Source: Pedobacter sp. HDW13 (GTDB lineage: Bacteria; Bacteroidota; Bacteroidia; Sphingobacteriales; Sphingobacteriaceae). From it: 64,000 nt of DNA. The DNA is taken from contig NZ_CP049868.1 of NCBI RefSeq assembly GCF_011303555.1, positions 2,604,001 to 2,668,000 of the forward strand. Direction: 5' to 3'. Positions 16,593-26,749 of the stretch are shown here, one piece after another. Position 1 is the stretch's first letter. Every line of letters begins with the position of its first letter. The notes under the pieces are model-generated. The model searched no databases. It was not told the origin of the DNA and saw only the letters and a program-made list of their open reading frames with translations. Position numbers and translations under genes: made by a program.

Positions 16593-19500
16593 CGTAAAAG
16601 CGTAATGCTGCCACCAAGTGGTTTACATTCGGCCCTTAAATCGATCACATAATAATAAACGCCGGCTGGTAATTCCTTATCCCTGAACCTGCCATCGAAA
16701 GGTTTGGTATAGTTACCGATAGATTCGTAAACGAGCTGACCACCACGTGTGTAGATCTTAATATTGGTGCCTTTAAAATCTGGTAAGCCCCGTACCTGCC
16801 AAACATCATTCATGCCATCTCCATTTGGGGTTATGGTATTGGTAATTTCTAAGTTATCGTGTGTTACTTCCACATGCACTTTGGTAAGCTCGCTGGTGCA
16901 GGAGCCCAGTTTTCTGCGTACAAAATAATCGGCTGTTTTGGCAACTTTGAAATTGAAAATACCTTTTGTACTTTCTAAAAATGGTTTGCTATCGTCTATT
17001 CTTTCAAATAACTGATAAGTTCCTTCTTCGGGAGCAATTACCGGCAAAGTTATGTCCGAAACATAACAAACACGCAGGTCGTTTATCACCGGAGCAAGAA
17101 TTTTAAAGGGTTCATCAACAATGGTAAAAGGCTCACTGATGGCGTAACCGCAGCTTGTTTTATCCTTTACTGTTAAGCGGTATGTGCCCGCACCAATATT
17201 CGTTAAGTCTTGTGTAAACTGAACAGCTTCTCCTGCTTCGTTAATCCACTTAAAGTCGTAACCTGGTACACCGCCAATTACCTGTACACCGGTAACCGAG
17301 CCCCTTTGTAAAGAACAGCCATCTTTAACTGGTTTTCCGGTGTTTGGTACAATGGTAAGGAGAGGAGTAACTTCTATGGTGTAAGGGCCGATAATAAAGG
17401 GTGCACAGTTATTAATATCATAAGCGTACATGGTATAAACGCCGCCTGGTAAGTTTTTGAGTGATATAGAATTGACTGTTTTAGTACTTAATACAATGTT
17501 GCCAGCTTCATCTTTCCATTCATATCTATATGGCAGTGCAGAGCTAAAATCCAGGTCGATAGTTCCATTAGTCTGTCCGCAGGTTGTTGGCGATTCCCGG
17601 TGAGAAAAGTTATACACTGGCGGAGCAATAGCTGTTACGACAAAATCTCTAGGTACACGCGGGCAACTGGATTTGCTGTTGCTTGCCCATAACCTATATG
17701 AGCCTGGTTTTAGATTTTCAATTAATAATGATGTTCCTGCAGAATATGTTCCTTTTTTTACGGTTATTCCATCTGGTCCAATCCATTCATAGCCATCAGC
17801 ATCAGTTAGGTTAATTCCTCCTATCGCTCCATTATCACTGTTACAAGTCACATTCTTTCTGATTGAGGCATCGCTGATTTGAATGGTATTATCGGTAATG
17901 ATAAAAAAGGATGCAGTAGTAGCCGGACATTCACCTTCATCGGATACCACAATGGTATAATTTCCTCCTTCTACGTTTTGCAAATCGAGCGTTGCAGCAA
18001 TTACATCACCCAATGCTCCGGTTATTGGGTCGGGTTTGTACCATTTATAAGTAACAGTGCCAGTGAAATCGGTAATTTTTAAGCCTGTAATGGCACCATT
18101 CAAGCTACCACAGGTGGCGTGTTTTGGTGGTATAGTACTCGCAATAATGATTTTAGGCTTTCTTTTCACTATAATAGGATCAGAAGAAAGGGTACAACTT
18201 GCTTCATCTGATACTTTTACCGAATAAGTACCTTCGGGTAAACTTGCCGGGTTGCTTCTGCTTACAACAGCATTTGTAGCGGTATTGATCCACTCGTATT
18301 TTAAAACTCCTTTTCCTCTTAAAACCTCAGCGGTAAAGGTAAAAGACGTTTGACCGCAAACGGGGTTTATAGGTAAAATGGTAGGTTTGGTTAACTTTTG
18401 GTCTTTAATGATGAATACTGTTGGAAATGGTTTACAGCCATCATCAACAGTTACTTCATAAGTGCCTACGTCCAGGTTCGAAATACTTTGTGTATTACCT
18501 TTTGACACGCGGCTACCATCTGTTTCTATTTTTACCCAGCTAAAGGTGAAACCCTCCCGTGGTTCGGGGATAGTGATTGATCCGTTGGCACTGCAGGTTA
18601 CCGGTTCTACTATGGCTTCGTTGGGTAACAGCTCAGCGGTTGAAAATGGAGAGGTTGTAGCATTTAACAAACTGGCGGTTGCTGTAACCATTCCGCTTAG
18701 CGCGCCGTTGTATTCCCAACGACCATCACTACCAGCTTGTACTGTTGCAATATAAGTTTTACCCTCGCAAATGCCCTGACAGTTTATGGTATAAAACAAC
18801 TCTACTTCTGAGTTTGGAGTAGCCCGGCCCGAAACATAATCGCTGCGTTTTTTCAAGATTTGAATATAAGGTTGAAGGATGGTCAGGGTTTTTCCGATCC
18901 CAAAATTCTTGTTGCAAAAGAAACTGTTGCGGGTAACTTTTACTGGTTTGGCTGATACTGTTTCCAATCCGAAGTTATTATTAGCAATTAAGTTTGCTTC
19001 AGCAGGAGTTGCACCGCCCACGATTCCGCTGGCACCTGCTTCTAATTTTACCCCCATGCCATTTCCCAGTACTACTGTTCCGGCAGCATCGGTACCAATG
19101 GCGTTGCCGGTTAATATAAAGTCGGAATTGGTTATCGAAACGCCTGTCGTCCGGTTACCGCCAATGATGTTATTACGTACATAAAGAGCACTATTTACCG
19201 CATTAACTTTTAATCCCGAAATTTCTAAAGCTGAAGAGGAAAGAAATAACGGGAGCTCATGAAAATCCTTTTTACCGGTATAGTCGACACCAATTTTATT
19301 GTTGATAACATTGATATCAAATCTGGCACTGCTGGAGTACGATGAACGGGTAATATCTACATTAATGCGGTTTGCGGCAATTACGTTGCCTTCGCCTACA
19401 TTATCACCGCCAACATCCAATGCACAATCGTATAAATTGGCCGAAATACCGGTTACGTTGGTATTGGGAGTAATTCCATCGTAAATTATTCCGATTAAAT

Positions 19501-20122
19501 TCGACTGGATTTTAATTTTGGTTGCTGCTACTGTAGTAAAGAAATAGTTATTCTGAATCAGGATTCCGTAAATGTTACCGCCAATTACGTTCCCCTTTCC
19601 GGCTGCGCCAATAATGATATTACTTGCACGGTAATCGACAATAATTCCTGAACCCTGCGCAGTGTTTACATTTTGCAAATTGGTAATGGTAGCAAAATTA
19701 CGGATATACAAACCATATACTTCTACTCCGCTGGTGGGTACATTTGTACTTGATGATTGCCCAATAACCAAACCTGAAAAAGTGGTATTGGTATACTCAG
19801 GCTCTAAAATTACTTTCGCGCCCGAAACCCCAAGGGCAGGCCATGCAGCTTGTGAGGTTCCATCGATTACCACATTTGACGAAACTACCGGAAGTGCTGT
19901 GCGCAACCTGATGGTACGGTTAGCGTTATCTGTTGGGGTGCCTGGTAAATTAAAATTAATGGTAAAAGTAGAAGTCCTGTTGGCTACGGCAGCTTGTGTT
20001 AGGCCTTCGCGCAGGGTACCCGGACCGCTATCGGCATTGCTGGTTACCACATAAGTTTGGGCGTAAATATTCTGGAAGAAAAATAAGCCGGCAAATAGGG
20101 CTAAAAGTTTAGAGAGGCGCAT
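16589..20122 (-). CDS. Large T9SS-secreted protein with gliding-motility C-terminal domain
   Basis: 1177 residues. Signal peptide 1-22 (NIYAQ), then TYVVTSNADSGPGTLREGL, the usual opening of right-handed beta-helix surface proteins; Asn/Gly/Ile-rich helix rungs fill about 60-430. About 500-1085 are SprB-like repeats with recurring GTY-x-V-x-V-x-D and C-x-x-x-x-G motifs. The last ~80 residues (ITPNGDGMNDVWQVRGL ... LPAGVYYYVIDL) are the gliding-motility-associated (type B) C-terminal domain that directs type IX secretion. The product should be secreted or surface-attached, perhaps an adhesin. ATG 20122 gives a better signal peptide than TTG 20143. It overlaps the PorP/SprF stop by 4 bases. Confidence 0.88.
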   Translation of the reverse strand: MRLSKLLALFAGLFFFQNIYAQTYVVTSNADSGPGTLREGLTQAAVANRTSTFTINFNLPGTPTDNANRTIRLRTALPVVSSNVVIDGTSQAAWPALGVSGAKVILEPEYTNTTFSGLVIGQSSSTNVPTSGVEVYGLYIRNFATITNLQNVNTAQGSGIIVDYRASNIIIGAAGKGNVIGGNIYGILIQNNYFFTTVAATKIKIQSNLIGIIYDGITPNTNVTGISANLYDCALDVGGDNVGEGNVIAANRINVDITRSSYSSSARFDINVINNKIGVDYTGKKDFHELPLFLSSSALEISGLKVNAVNSALYVRNNIIGGNRTTGVSITNSDFILTGNAIGTDAAGTVVLGNGMGVKLEAGASGIVGGATPAEANLIANNNFGLETVSAKPVKVTRNSFFCNKNFGIGKTLTILQPYIQILKKRSDYVSGRATPNSEVELFYTINCQGICEGKTYIATVQAGSDGRWEYNGALSGMVTATASLLNATTSPFSTAELLPNEAIVEPVTCSANGSITIPEPREGFTFSWVKIETDGSRVSKGNTQSISNLDVGTYEVTVDDGCKPFPTVFIIKDQKLTKPTILPINPVCGQTSFTFTAEVLRGKGVLKYEWINTATNAVVSRSNPASLPEGTYSVKVSDEASCTLSSDPIIVKRKPKIIIASTIPPKHATCGSLNGAITGLKITDFTGTVTYKWYKPDPITGALGDVIAATLDLQNVEGGNYTIVVSDEGECPATTASFFIITDNTIQISDASIRKNVTCNSDNGAIGGINLTDADGYEWIGPDGITVKKGTYSAGTSLLIENLKPGSYRLWASNSKSSCPRVPRDFVVTAIAPPVYNFSHRESPTTCGQTNGTIDLDFSSALPYRYEWKDEAGNIVLSTKTVNSISLKNLPGGVYTMYAYDINNCAPFIIGPYTIEVTPLLTIVPNTGKPVKDGCSLQRGSVTGVQVIGGVPGYDFKWINEAGEAVQFTQDLTNIGAGTYRLTVKDKTSCGYAISEPFTIVDEPFKILAPVINDLRVCYVSDITLPVIAPEEGTYQLFERIDDSKPFLESTKGIFNFKVAKTADYFVRRKLGSCTSELTKVHVEVTHDNLEITNTITPNGDGMNDVWQVRGLPDFKGTNIKIYTRGGQLVYESIGNYTKPFDGRFRDKELPAGVYYYVIDLRAECKPLGGSITLLR

Positions 20123-20245
20123 AAAATTGTTTGGTAGCGCCAAAATACAAATAAACTGTTTAGTGGCTAGCGTTTTAGTTAAAAAACCAGGTTATTTTTT
20201 CTTTGCTTAAAGCATTAATCTTCGTTTTGTGAGAGAGAAAAGATT

Positions 20246-20457
20246 TTTCCCGCAGATTTAAGGGATTAAAGTTGCAGATAAAACATGATTAATATGGACC
20301 TCGTTTGTAACGAAGATCGTTGGGAAAGACGATTTTATCACTTTTACAAACACCTTAATGTGCGTCTCTTGCATCCGCGTTACAAACTGGAACGATAACT
20401 GGGCGCATAAATATTCCGACTTAAATCTGTGCCTTTTTCTGCGTTATCTGCGGGAAA
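20246..20457. repeat. 212-bp element with perfect 12-bp terminal inverted repeats
   Basis: The gap 20123-20542 has no gene. TTTCCCGCAGAT (20246-20257) and ATCTGCGGGAAA (20446-20457) are perfect inverted ends. The interior has CCTCGTTTGTAA (20299-20310), which recurs inverted at 10834-10845, and other short inverted words. No coding capacity, so a MITE-like dispersed element is the best description. Confidence 0.65.
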
Positions 20458-20489
20458 TACAAATAGCGCTTTCTTAAGTTATTCCAAAC

Positions 20490-20525
20490 AAGAAAGGCAT
20501 CCTGAAAAATCAGAATGCCTTTCTT
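20490..20525 (-). terminator. Terminator of the RND efflux operon
   Basis: AAGAAAGGCAT (20490-20500) pairs perfectly with ATGCCTTTCTT (20515-20525). It lies 18 bases past the stop of the outer-membrane factor gene. Confidence 0.75.
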
Positions 20526-20542
20526 TTACATTGACTTGTAGC

Positions 20543-21943
20543 TTATTTCCAGCCACCGCCCAATGCACGGTATAAATTAACTACCGATTGTAGTTTTTGC
20601 AATTTATCGTTAATGCCGCTTAACTGTGCTGTTAACAAACTTTGTTCAGAAGTTAACACATCAGTATAGTTGGTGGCTGAGCTATAACGCAGCAACTCCT
20701 TTGTAAAATCTACTGCTTTAGTTAACGAGGCAATTTGTTTTGCCCTTGTGGTTTCTTTTTCAGCTGCTGTTTGGTAAGCAAATAAAGCGTTCGATACTTC
20801 CTGCCCACCAGTTAAAAGAGTTTGCTGAAAGGCATAAAAAGCAATTTGCTGATTTGCCTGCGCTGTTTTTAAGCGGGCTTTATTGGCACCTTTTGCAAAA
20901 ATGGGCTGGGTTAAACCTCCTATTAAATTGTAGAAAATAGATTTACTGAAGAAATCCTGCAATTGTAAACTTGATAAACCACCGGCAGCAGTTATGGTTA
21001 AAGCCGGATAAAAATAAGTTTTAGCCACATTCGTATTTTCAAAAGCTGAGCGGAAACCAAACTCCGCTGCAATTACATCCGGGCGGTTCTGCAGCAATTG
21101 TGCCGAAACACCGGTTTTTAAATCGGCGTAAGGTGTTTGCTGATCTAAGGTCGTACGGTTAATCGCATTTGGTGCTTTGCCAAGTACAACGCTCAATGCA
21201 TTTTCGGCCTCTTTAATGCTTCTTTTTAAATCAGGCAGCGTAACCTGTGCAGCGTATAAATTGGCCTCGCTTTGTACCACAGCAGCACCATTTACTACCG
21301 CGCCTTGTTTAAGCTCTTTCATGGTTTCCACATCCTTAGTTCTCACTTTAATGGTTTCCTCGGTAATGGCAAGTTGCTTATCCAGCGCCAGCAAAGTATA
21401 ATAGTTATTGGCAATTGTGGCAATTAACTGGGTTTGAACGGCCCTTTTAGCGGCATCGCTCTGCAATAAGGTAGCATAGGCGGCACGTTTGGCACTGCTT
21501 AATTTGCCCCATATATCGGCTTCCCAGGCAGTACTTAGCTGTGCTTTATACGTTTGGGTTTCCAGATTGATGTTAATCCCTGCTGGAAAGTTTAATGACG
21601 CCTGCGATTGTTTATTGTCAGTTACATTTACATCGGCCTGTAAGCTTGGTAAAAATGCCGCCCGACTTTGCTGTAAGGTTGCCTCGGCAATTTTAATCCT
21701 TTCAATGGCTTGTTTCAGATCTAAATTTTCATTTATCCCTTGTTTAATCAGCGATTGCAAAGTGGTATCCGAAAACAGTTGTTTCCATTGCAAAGCAGCA
21801 ATAGTGGTCGTGTCTGTCGTATTGTTCTCGCGGTATAAACTCTCACTTTTCAGCTGCGGGCGCTCGTACTTTTTAGTTACGCAGCCACTAAGGCTTAAGA
21901 TGACTATACCGGTTAAAATAGAATGCTTATATGTAAGTTTCAT
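20543..21943 (-). CDS. Efflux transporter outer-membrane factor (OprM/NodT family)
   Basis: 466 residues forming the outer-membrane channel of a tripartite efflux pump. It has a lipoprotein signal (LSLSGC, Cys about 21) and two TolC-like halves; the block RPDVIAAEFGFRSAFENTN near 270-290 is the family signature. Third gene of the operon, 10 bases after the pump gene. It pairs with the adaptor and pump encoded upstream. Substrates are not visible from sequence. Confidence 0.93.
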   Translation of the reverse strand: MKLTYKHSILTGIVILSLSGCVTKKYERPQLKSESLYRENNTTDTTTIAALQWKQLFSDTTLQSLIKQGINENLDLKQAIERIKIAEATLQQSRAAFLPSLQADVNVTDNKQSQASLNFPAGININLETQTYKAQLSTAWEADIWGKLSSAKRAAYATLLQSDAAKRAVQTQLIATIANNYYTLLALDKQLAITEETIKVRTKDVETMKELKQGAVVNGAAVVQSEANLYAAQVTLPDLKRSIKEAENALSVVLGKAPNAINRTTLDQQTPYADLKTGVSAQLLQNRPDVIAAEFGFRSAFENTNVAKTYFYPALTITAAGGLSSLQLQDFFSKSIFYNLIGGLTQPIFAKGANKARLKTAQANQQIAFYAFQQTLLTGGQEVSNALFAYQTAAEKETTRAKQIASLTKAVDFTKELLRYSSATNYTDVLTSEQSLLTAQLSGINDKLQKLQSVVNLYRALGGGWK

Positions 21944-21953
21944 GTTTTTAAAA

Positions 21954-24900
21954 TTAATGTGGACTGTTAACCGCTAACTCGTACTCTTCTTCTGTTTGTT
22001 CGCGGTCAATGCCTTCATCAAAGGGAGATTTGTTACTTATTTTTTCTTGCAAAGTCTGGAAAACAATAAACAGTGCAGGAATAACAAATACTCCGAATAT
22101 AGTACCGATTAACATTCCCCCAACAGCTCCTGTACCAATTGATTTATTACCAGCTGCACCAACACCTGATGATAACATTAAAGGTAATAAACCTAAAATA
22201 AAGGCAAATGATGTCATTAAGATTGGGCGTAAACGTGCAGTAGCACCATCAATAGCCGCGTTGGTAATGCTCATGCCTTTCCGCCTTCGGTCTACCGCAT
22301 ATTCTACAATCAGAATGGCATTTTTGGCCAGTAAGCCCACCAGCATAATCAGGGTAATTTGAGTGTAGATGTTATTGTCGATACCAAAAATCTTATCGAA
22401 CATGAATACCCCTGCTAAACCGATTGGCAGTGAAAATAATACGGCCAAAGGTAAAATGTAACTCTCGTATTGTGCCGAAAGCAGGAAGTAAACGAAGATT
22501 ACACAAAGAAGGAAGATGAAAATGGTCTGACTGCCGCTGCTTACCTCCTCACGTGATAAACCTGAGAACTCATATCCGTATCCTGTTGGAAGGTGGATAG
22601 CCGCTTCTTCCTGTATCGCCTTGATGGCATCGCCAGAACTGTAACCGGCATTTGGGTTACCTGTAACCGCAATTGAAGTGTACAAGTTGAAACGTGAAAT
22701 GGCCTGTGGCCCATACACCCGCTCTAAAGTAATAAACTCAGATACCGGAGCCATGGTGCCGCTCGAGTTGCGCACGTAAATGCTGGTTAAGCTTTGCTGG
22801 TTAGCGCGATACTTGGCATCGGCTTGGAACATTACCCGGTACTGCTTACCAAATTTATTAAAGTTAGAAGCGTAAACCCCACCGTAATAGCCTTGTAAAA
22901 CGCCCAGTACATCGCTAACAGTTAAGCCTGCCTGTTTAATTTTTGCTACATTAACATCAATTTGATATTGCGGGAAATTAGGGTTAAAGGAAGTTGATGC
23001 GTACTGGATTTCCGGACGTTTACTCAAGGCTCCTAAAAATGCATTACCTACTTCGTTGAATTTCTTAATATCGCCACCAGTTTTATCCTGCAGTTGAAAT
23101 TCGAAACCACCACCTGTACCAAAGCCCTGGATGGTTGGCGGGGCAAAGAAAATTACTTTTGCACCTTTAATGCCGGCAGCTTTAGCAAATAATTCACCAA
23201 TAATGGCCTTAACATCTCTTTTACGCTGATCCCACGGTTTAAGCCTCGCGATAACCATACCGTAAGAGCTGCCCGAACCACTAATTAAACTCCGGCCAAC
23301 TACCCTGAAAGTCGCTTCAACTTCTGGTACTTTACTTACAATATCATTTATTTTAACAATGATTTTATCAGTTTCTTCCTGCGAAGTTGATGGTGGTAAA
23401 GAAATATCAGAGAAAACAGTTCCCAAATCTTCGTTAGGTACGAATCCTTTAGGCGTGGTATTCATGATCCAAACCAGTACCACAGCAAAAACTGCAATGC
23501 CTAAACCAGCTAACCATCTTTTTCTACCTAAAAAGCCTACCGAACGTTTATATTTATGCGTTACGGCATCAAATGAGGTGTTAAAAGCGTCATAAAAACG
23601 CTGTAAAAAGTTTTTGCTTTTTCCGTGGTCATCTTTGTGCGGCTTTAAAAATATGGCACATAACGCCGGACTTAAAGTTAATGCGTTAATGGCCGACAAA
23701 ATGATGGATATGGCCAGTGTTAAGCCAAATTGTTTATAAAATACACCCGATGAACCCTGGATAAAACTTACCGGGATAAATACCGCCGCCATTACCAACG
23801 TAATAGAAATGATGGCTCCGCTGATATCGTCCATAGCATCTTTGGTTGCTTTCTTGGCATCGGTATAACCTGCATCGAGTTTAGCGTGTACCGCCTCAAC
23901 CACTACAATGGCATCATCTACCACAATACCAATGGCCAGTACGAGGGCAAACAAGGTTAATAAGTTAATGGTAAAACCAAATAAACTTAAAAAGAAGAAG
24001 GTACCGATAATTGCCACCGGAACACTAATTGCCGGAATCAGCGTTGAACGGAAATCCTGTAAGAAGATAAACACCACCAGGAACACCAGGATAAAGGCCT
24101 CAATCAGTGTATGGATTACCTTTTCGATTGAAGCATCGAGGAAGTTGTTTACGTTAACAACCGTTTCATAGTGAACACCCTTAGGGAAAGAAAGCGCAGC
24201 TTTATCTAAAGTTTTAATCGAATTGTCAATTACTTCTTTCGCATTTGAACCAGCGGTTTGGCTAATGGCAATACCCAATGCAGGTTTACCATTAAATTTT
24301 ACATAACTGGCATAACTTTGTGCACCAAGTTCTATTCTAGCTACATCTTTTAATCGTAAAATCTGTCCGTTTGGATTAGCTTTTATTATAATATTGCTAA
24401 ACTCGGTTTCGGTTTTTAAACGACCGCTATATTTTAAAGTATATTGGAATGCTTGTCCGCCTTGTTCACCAAACTGACCTGGTGCGGCCTCGATGTTCTG
24501 CTCGGCAAGGGCTACATTCACATCATTCGGAACCAGGCCATAAACCGCCATTACATCAGGCTTAAGCCAAATTCGCATGGTATAATCTAAAGTACCAAAA
24601 GCACTGGCATCACCCACACCATTAATCCTTTTAATTTCAGGAATAATATTGATGTTGGCGTAGTTCTGTAAAAACTTCTGGTCGTACGATGGGTCGTCGC
24701 TGTAAATAGCAAAAATAAGCAGGTTACTCGCCTGTCTTTTAGCGGTAATTACACCTGATCTTGTTACCTCTGCAGGTAATAAGCTGGTTGCCCTGGCCAC
24801 GCGGTTTTGCACGTTTACAGCCGCCAGATCGGGGTTTGTACCCAGCTTAAAGTTAACGGTAATGGTAGCACTACCATCGTTACTTGCACTCGAAGTCATG

Positions 24901-25130
24901 TAGGTCATGTCTTCCACACCATTTATTTGTTCTTCGAGTGGAACAACAACACTACTCATTACCACATCGGCGTTGGCACCCTGGTATGAAGCCGATACCT
25001 GAACGGTTGGCGGCGCAATTTCAGGATACTGCGAAATGGGTAAAGTTACAAGGCCTAAAACGCCTAATATTACAATTATAATGGATATAACTGTCGATAA
25101 AACGGGCCTGTCTATAAATTTCTTAAACAT
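21954..25130 (-). CDS. RND multidrug efflux permease (HAE1/AcrB type)
   Basis: 1058 residues, normal for the hydrophobe/amphiphile efflux family. The N-terminus MFKKFIDRPVLSTVISIIIV is typical. The proton-relay aspartates are present in IGIVVDDAIVVVEAV, and the matching lysine in GLLAKNAILIVEYAVD. It should use proton motive force to expel hydrophobic compounds from the inner membrane and periplasm. Middle gene of the operon, with 48 bases to the adaptor stop. The C-terminal tail is short and acidic. Confidence 0.95.
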   Translation of the reverse strand: MFKKFIDRPVLSTVISIIIVILGVLGLVTLPISQYPEIAPPTVQVSASYQGANADVVMSSVVVPLEEQINGVEDMTYMTSSASNDGSATITVNFKLGTNPDLAAVNVQNRVARATSLLPAEVTRSGVITAKRQASNLLIFAIYSDDPSYDQKFLQNYANINIIPEIKRINGVGDASAFGTLDYTMRIWLKPDVMAVYGLVPNDVNVALAEQNIEAAPGQFGEQGGQAFQYTLKYSGRLKTETEFSNIIIKANPNGQILRLKDVARIELGAQSYASYVKFNGKPALGIAISQTAGSNAKEVIDNSIKTLDKAALSFPKGVHYETVVNVNNFLDASIEKVIHTLIEAFILVFLVVFIFLQDFRSTLIPAISVPVAIIGTFFFLSLFGFTINLLTLFALVLAIGIVVDDAIVVVEAVHAKLDAGYTDAKKATKDAMDDISGAIISITLVMAAVFIPVSFIQGSSGVFYKQFGLTLAISIILSAINALTLSPALCAIFLKPHKDDHGKSKNFLQRFYDAFNTSFDAVTHKYKRSVGFLGRKRWLAGLGIAVFAVVLVWIMNTTPKGFVPNEDLGTVFSDISLPPSTSQEETDKIIVKINDIVSKVPEVEATFRVVGRSLISGSGSSYGMVIARLKPWDQRKRDVKAIIGELFAKAAGIKGAKVIFFAPPTIQGFGTGGGFEFQLQDKTGGDIKKFNEVGNAFLGALSKRPEIQYASTSFNPNFPQYQIDVNVAKIKQAGLTVSDVLGVLQGYYGGVYASNFNKFGKQYRVMFQADAKYRANQQSLTSIYVRNSSGTMAPVSEFITLERVYGPQAISRFNLYTSIAVTGNPNAGYSSGDAIKAIQEEAAIHLPTGYGYEFSGLSREEVSSGSQTIFIFLLCVIFVYFLLSAQYESYILPLAVLFSLPIGLAGVFMFDKIFGIDNNIYTQITLIMLVGLLAKNAILIVEYAVDRRRKGMSITNAAIDGATARLRPILMTSFAFILGLLPLMLSSGVGAAGNKSIGTGAVGGMLIGTIFGVFVIPALFIVFQTLQEKISNKSPFDEGIDREQTEEEYELAVNSPH

Positions 25131-25178
25131 AAATAATAGGGATTACACTGATACAGTGTGATTGCACTAATTGTATTT

Positions 25179-26348
25179 TTATTTTTTTATTTCAGCATAA
25201 ACTGAATCGGCTGCTTTTTCTTCAGGTTTAATTTTTGTGCCGTCTTTTAACGATTGGAAACCTTCTAAAATCACTTTGTCGCCGGTTTTAAGCCCTTTTG
25301 TAACTACGTAGAAATTGCCTTTGGCTAATTCCATTACCTCAATTTGCGTATTAACAACCTTAGCCGAATCGCCTAAAATGTAAACGAATTTCTTACCCTG
25401 TAAATCGATTGTTGATTTCTGAGGGATTAGAATAGCATTTTCAACATGCTGAGGAATTCTAACCGAAGCACTGGCACCATTTTTTAATAGGAAAACCGGG
25501 TTAGGGAAGGTAGCCCTTAAGCTTGCCGAACCTGTGTTGGTGTTAATCTGACCGTTAATTGATTCGATTTTACCATTTTGCGCGTAAACACTTCCATCAG
25601 CAAGTACTAAACTAACCGGCGGAATGTTATTCATTTGCTCGGTTAGGGTTTTGCCTTTATAGGTGCTGGCAAAATCTAAAAGCTGTTTTTCGTTTAAAGA
25701 GAAGTAAGCATAAACTTTAGAGGTATTCGAAACCGTAGTTAGTGGCTGTGTGCTGCTGCTACTCACCAGACTTCCGTTTCTAAAAGGAATACTGCCTACT
25801 ACACCATCTACCGGACTGGTAATTGAAGTATAACCAAGATTAACCCTCGCATTTACCAGCTCTGCCTTTGCCTGTGCCAACGCAGCTTTTCTGCTTTGAA
25901 GCGTTAATTGAGCTGCATCCAGGTCATACTTACTGATAATATCTTTTTCAACCAGGGGTTTGGTCTTGTTTACCGTTAACTGGGCGGCATTCACATCGGC
26001 CTCAGCACTGCTTATGGCTGCCCTGGCTGTTCTAACCTGTTGTTCGTATTGAGGGGCATTGATGGTAAAAAGTAGCTGACCTTTTTTAACCACCGCACCT
26101 TCATCAACAAATATTTTTTCGATAAAACCATCAACTTTTGGGCGAATATCGATATTCTGGATGCCTTCTATAGTTGCAGGATAATCTGAATCGAGGGTGG
26201 TGTTCTGTGTATTTACTGTAAATATTGGGTAAGCTTGCGGACCTGCAGCAGCAGCAGCGGCAGCTTTTTTAGCTTCGTCGTTATTTCCGCAGGATGCCAA
26301 AAGCATACCAATGCTCATGCTAAAAAAGAGAGTTGTTACTTTTCTCAT
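25179..26348 (-). CDS. RND efflux periplasmic adaptor (AcrA/MexE type)
   Basis: 389 residues: lipoprotein signal (LLASC, Cys 20), an Ala-rich linker, then membrane-fusion-protein domains. Visible are the lipoyl half-motif IFVDEGAVVKKGQLLFTI near 79-96, an alpha-hairpin of about 100-165 and the second lipoyl half NARVNLGYTSITSPVDGVVG. It bridges the pump and the outer-membrane factor. First gene of the operon; the upstream region 26428-26496 carries likely operator and promoter elements. Confidence 0.93.
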   Translation of the reverse strand: MRKVTTLFFSMSIGMLLASCGNNDEAKKAAAAAAAGPQAYPIFTVNTQNTTLDSDYPATIEGIQNIDIRPKVDGFIEKIFVDEGAVVKKGQLLFTINAPQYEQQVRTARAAISSAEADVNAAQLTVNKTKPLVEKDIISKYDLDAAQLTLQSRKAALAQAKAELVNARVNLGYTSITSPVDGVVGSIPFRNGSLVSSSSTQPLTTVSNTSKVYAYFSLNEKQLLDFASTYKGKTLTEQMNNIPPVSLVLADGSVYAQNGKIESINGQINTNTGSASLRATFPNPVFLLKNGASASVRIPQHVENAILIPQKSTIDLQGKKFVYILGDSAKVVNTQIEVMELAKGNFYVVTKGLKTGDKVILEGFQSLKDGTKIKPEEKAADSVYAEIKK

Positions 26349-26427
26349 GGACTATTTCTGTGTGTTTAAATTTAAATTTCCGGATTAAGGGCGTTGTCAA
26401 TTGATGGGCTTTAATCGTCGCCGATAA

Positions 26428-26496
26428 CTGTCCAAAAATAGAGCCTAAACAAAAATAAATCTGTCCAAATTCTGTCATTTAATCAATCGATTGATT
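26428..26496 (-). promoter_or_regulatory. Putative promoter/operator of the RND operon
   Basis: CTGTCCAAA occurs twice as a direct repeat (26428-26436 and 26461-26469, 33 bases apart). AATCAATCGATTGATT (26481-26496) is a perfect 16-bp palindrome. Read on the minus strand, 26440-26433 is TATTTTTG, matching the Bacteroidota -7 consensus TAnnTTTG, and it overlaps the first repeat. This arrangement suits repression. No TetR gene lies beside it. The rest of 26349-26749 shows nothing else. Confidence 0.5.
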
Positions 26497-26749
26497 TATT
26501 TTGCGTTTGGAACGCTACTTAAATATAACTAAAATATTGTTTTTAAGTAATTTAACTGCTTTATTTATTTTAAAATGGTGCTTGTAAATATCTTGAGACA
26601 GATGTTAAAAGCTGTTAAAATCGTCGATTCTGTATTGGAATTGTCACAGCGGGCTGTTGTTTATTTCGAGCAGAGATGGAGATAAATGGTGTATATTTTA
26701 CACTGCCAGGGAAGAGATAGCACTCAAAATTTTTCTTAGCTTTAAACAT

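Noticed and set aside
16589..20122. Tandem DNA repeats within the large secreted protein gene
   Set aside because: The repeats are visible only at protein level (SprB-like domains) and are diverged in DNA.
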